Shown: one piece after another, positions 1-5,016 of the stretch
Position numbering within the stretch: the first letter of the stretch is position 1
Layout: each line of letters starts with the position of its first letter
From: an uncultured Acidobacteriota bacterium
GTDB taxonomy: Bacteria; Acidobacteriota; Blastocatellia; RBC074
Direction: 5' to 3'
DNA length: 5,016 nucleotides
NCBI GenBank assembly: GCA_937967285.1
Contig: CALBSU010000051.1
Location: 1-5,016, forward strand
Notes under the pieces: model-generated
Databases searched by the model: none
What the model saw: the letters and a program-made list of their open reading frames with translations, nothing else
What the model was told of the DNA's origin: nothing
Translations under genes and position numbers: made by a program

Positions 1-714
1 GACTTTTCAATCATCTTCAGTTTCGGATTGCTGAGCAGCCTGCATTGCATTCAGATGTGCGGGCCCGTAGTTCTCTCGTACAGCATCGCCATCGGCGACC
101 GGCCGGGGATCAGAATGCTGCCCGCGCATGCGGCGTACAATGCCGGTCGAATCATCACCTACACCGTCCTTGGAGGGATTGCCGGACTGACCGGCCGGAG
201 TCTTGATCTGGCCGGTCAACTTGCTGGCATAGAAAACCTTACAGCCATTATCGCCGGGATTCTCATGCTTCTTGCCGGGCTGGTCATGCTGGATCTGGTA
301 CCGATCGAGAAGCTCCGCAAACTGGACCTGCTGAGGGTCACATCCGGCTTCCTCAAACCGCTCGGCAAACGGATCTCATCGTCCAGGACAATCGACAAAT
401 TCGCACTCGGGCTGATGCTCGGCTTCCTGCCATGCGGCCTGATCTATGCCGCGCTGCTCAAGGCGATGGCATCAGGCACGCCGTTTGCAGGTGCACTTAC
501 GATGACGGTTTTCGGCCTCGGAACGGCCGGCGCGCTGATGATGCTGGGGCTCTTTTCTGGTTTCGTCAGCAGGAAACTGAGTCGATGGGGCAGCCGCGTA
601 GCGGCCGTGAGCGTGGTCCTGCTGGGGCTGGTTCTGATCCTGAGGGGCGTCATGCTCTGGAGCGCAACGCCCGCGGGCGCCGCAGTAAAATCCGCCGCCG
701 GAACCTGTCATTGA
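1..714 (+). CDS. TauE/SafE-like (DsbD_2-type) membrane protein, 5' truncated
   Basis: Polytopic inner-membrane protein of the family annotated as sulfite exporter TauE/SafE or DsbD_2/UreH-like. The frame is open from base 1, so the N-terminus lies outside the window; 237 residues are present and probably only a few are missing. The TTG at 28 is an internal Leu codon: conserved family sequence already begins before it. Visible hallmarks are SLHCIQMCGP (fragment residues 13-22, Cys16 and Cys20), YNAGRIITYT (46-55) and GFLPCGLIY (141-149, Cys145). About six hydrophobic segments fall near residues 2-14 (cut), 46-65, 80-101, 134-156, 163-190 and 200-219. The conserved cysteines in membrane segments resemble those of CcdA/DsbD transporters, suggesting thiol redox or metal handling, but the substrate is not established. 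Members often neighbour cbb3 oxidase assembly genes, as here with ccoG 68 bases downstream. Family assignment is firm; function is inference from context. Confidence 0.88.
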   Translation, partial: DFSIIFSFGLLSSLHCIQMCGPVVLSYSIAIGDRPGIRMLPAHAAYNAGRIITYTVLGGIAGLTGRSLDLAGQLAGIENLTAIIAGILMLLAGLVMLDLVPIEKLRKLDLLRVTSGFLKPLGKRISSSRTIDKFALGLMLGFLPCGLIYAALLKAMASGTPFAGALTMTVFGLGTAGALMMLGLFSGFVSRKLSRWGSRVAAVSVVLLGLVLILRGVMLWSATPAGAAVKSAAGTCH

Positions 715-782
715 TCTCATTTCCCGCAACTGCCAGCAATAAGGTAGAAGTTGCCGGTTTTATCAGGCAGGTACTTTAATAA

Positions 783-2152
<1,370 letters not shown>

Positions 2153-2156
<4 letters not shown>

Positions 2157-2334
2157 GCAAAGCCGGAGCCCCGGGCGGCGGCAGATTTCTGCAGCTGATC
2201 CTCGGACTGATCTTTCTGTTGTTCATCGGCATCCTGGTGGCGCTCTATTTCGTCGCCCGCGAGGCCAATCCGGTGATCCTCGATGAAACCGGCAAGCCGA
2301 TGTCGTCCGGAGTAATGCAGGAGGGATACCGTAA

Positions 2335-2359
<25 letters not shown>
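2153..2359 (+). CDS. Small single-pass membrane protein in the ccoH position
   Basis: A 68-residue protein I cannot assign to a family from sequence. It has a short Gly/Pro-rich N-terminus with Lys3 and Arg11, one strong membrane segment at about 12-35, and a polar tail of some 33 residues containing NPVILDETGKP (39-49) and the aromatic-basic end YRKWQNW (59-65). Positive charges before the segment suggest an N-inside, tail-outside topology. The start overlaps the ccoG stop by ATGA, a good ribosome site precedes it, and its end overlaps ccoI by 25 bases, so it is very probably translated. It occupies the place of ccoH/fixH in ccoGHI operons, but typical CcoH is roughly 150 residues with a periplasmic domain that is absent here. 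It also lacks the acidic tail usual in CcoS. It could be a minimal or divergent CcoH, or an unrelated oxidase-associated small subunit. That it is a real gene is likely; the role is inference from position. Confidence 0.8.
2319..2325 (+). promoter_or_regulatory. Strong ribosome binding site that fixes the ccoI start
   Basis: AGGAGGG lies 9 bases before the ATG at 2335, within the coding sequence of the preceding small gene. It is the best Shine-Dalgarno match in the window and supports the overlapping start of ccoI rather than a later in-frame codon. Confidence 0.8.
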
Positions 2360-4794
<2,435 letters not shown>

Positions 4795-4808
4795 CTATGC
4801 CTCCCATT

Positions 4809-5016
4809 CTATTTTTCCTTCCATTCAGCGCATTGATCGAAGAACGAGATTGACGGTGCAGTCTTCGGATCCTTGTACTCGACGATCGCCATCACCTCTT
4901 CGAGGCAGCCCCATCCGCGATACTTGTACAAGAAATTGTTCTGTGGCAGCCCGACGCGCAGGTTTTGGTAAAAGGATTCGTGATTGAGGATGTAATAAAT
5001 CCTCGCGATCTTTTCA
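4809..5016 (-). CDS. C-terminal fragment of an unidentified protein
   Basis: A minus-strand frame is open from the right edge (first full codon 5015-5013) to a TAG at 4811-4809, giving 68 residues of C-terminus; the start lies beyond the window. The translation looks like real soluble protein: it is rich in Tyr, Phe and Trp, with segments such as LNHESFYQNLRVG (fragment residues 10-22), YKYRGWGC (30-37) and FFDQCAEWKEK (58-68), and cysteines at 37 and 62. No membrane segment is visible. Base composition looks lower in GC than in the cco genes. I do not recognise the family. The gene converges on ccoI with 14 bases between stop codons, so it belongs to a separate transcript and need not relate to oxidase assembly. 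A frame this long could occur by chance with modest probability, but the lack of any competing plus-strand frame supports it. Confidence 0.62.
   Translation of the reverse strand, partial: EKIARIYYILNHESFYQNLRVGLPQNNFLYKYRGWGCLEEVMAIVEYKDPKTAPSISFFDQCAEWKEK

Noticed and set aside
668..679. Perfect 12-base palindrome CGCCCGCGGGCG near the end of the TauE-like gene, considered as a terminator or operator
   Set aside because: It lies inside the coding sequence, has no loop and no following T-run, and short GC palindromes are common in such DNA.
432..779. 115-codon plus-strand frame crossing the gap between the TauE-like gene and ccoG
   Set aside because: It overlaps conserved coding sequence in another frame and has Arg-rich, domain-free composition. 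Ending near ccoG looks coincidental.
711..782. Possible FNR/Anr box (TTGAT at 711-715) and promoter before ccoG
   Set aside because: Low-oxygen regulation would make biological sense, but only one half-site is present, the matching ATCAA half is missing at the required spacing, and no convincing -35/-10 pair is seen.
4795..4830. Bidirectional terminator between ccoI and the convergent gene
   Set aside because: The 14-base gap and adjacent T-rich stretch have no clear GC-rich inverted repeat, so no intrinsic terminator can be supported.

Overview
The window is one block of bacterial respiratory-assembly genes, three complete and two cut by the window edges. The plus strand reads: the 3' part of a TauE/SafE-like (DsbD_2-type) membrane protein (1-714), ccoG/rdxA/fixG (783-2156), a 68-residue single-pass membrane protein (2153-2359) and ccoI/fixI (2335-4794), a copper-exporting P-type ATPase. 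A minus-strand reading frame (5016 down to 4809) converges on ccoI and is the C-terminal end of a protein I do not recognise.

ccoG and ccoI together mark the assembly machinery for cbb3-type cytochrome c oxidase, the high-affinity terminal oxidase used at low oxygen. By family knowledge, CcoI moves Cu(I) across the inner membrane toward the copper site of the CcoN subunit. CcoG is a membrane iron-sulfur protein thought to handle the redox state of that copper. The TauE/SafE-like protein is a frequent neighbour of these clusters, with an unsettled role. The short protein sits where ccoH normally lies in ccoGHIS operons but is far shorter than usual CcoH. No ccoNOQP structural genes and no ccoS are visible. 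They may lie to the left, elsewhere in the genome, or be absent.

The last three plus-strand genes are tightly packed, with a 4-base ATGA overlap and then a 25-base overlap, which indicates one transcript with coupled translation. A 68-base gap separates the TauE-like gene from ccoG.

The organism is probably a Gram-negative, moderately GC-rich bacterium capable of microaerobic respiration. The gene order and the short CcoH-position protein differ from the textbook proteobacterial ccoGHIS layout, so a less-studied phylum is possible, but the sequence alone does not allow a taxonomic call. I see no mobile elements, CRISPR, RNA genes or significant repeats. The region is mostly a recognisable housekeeping-respiratory locus. 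Its least explained parts are the 68-residue protein and the minus-strand fragment.
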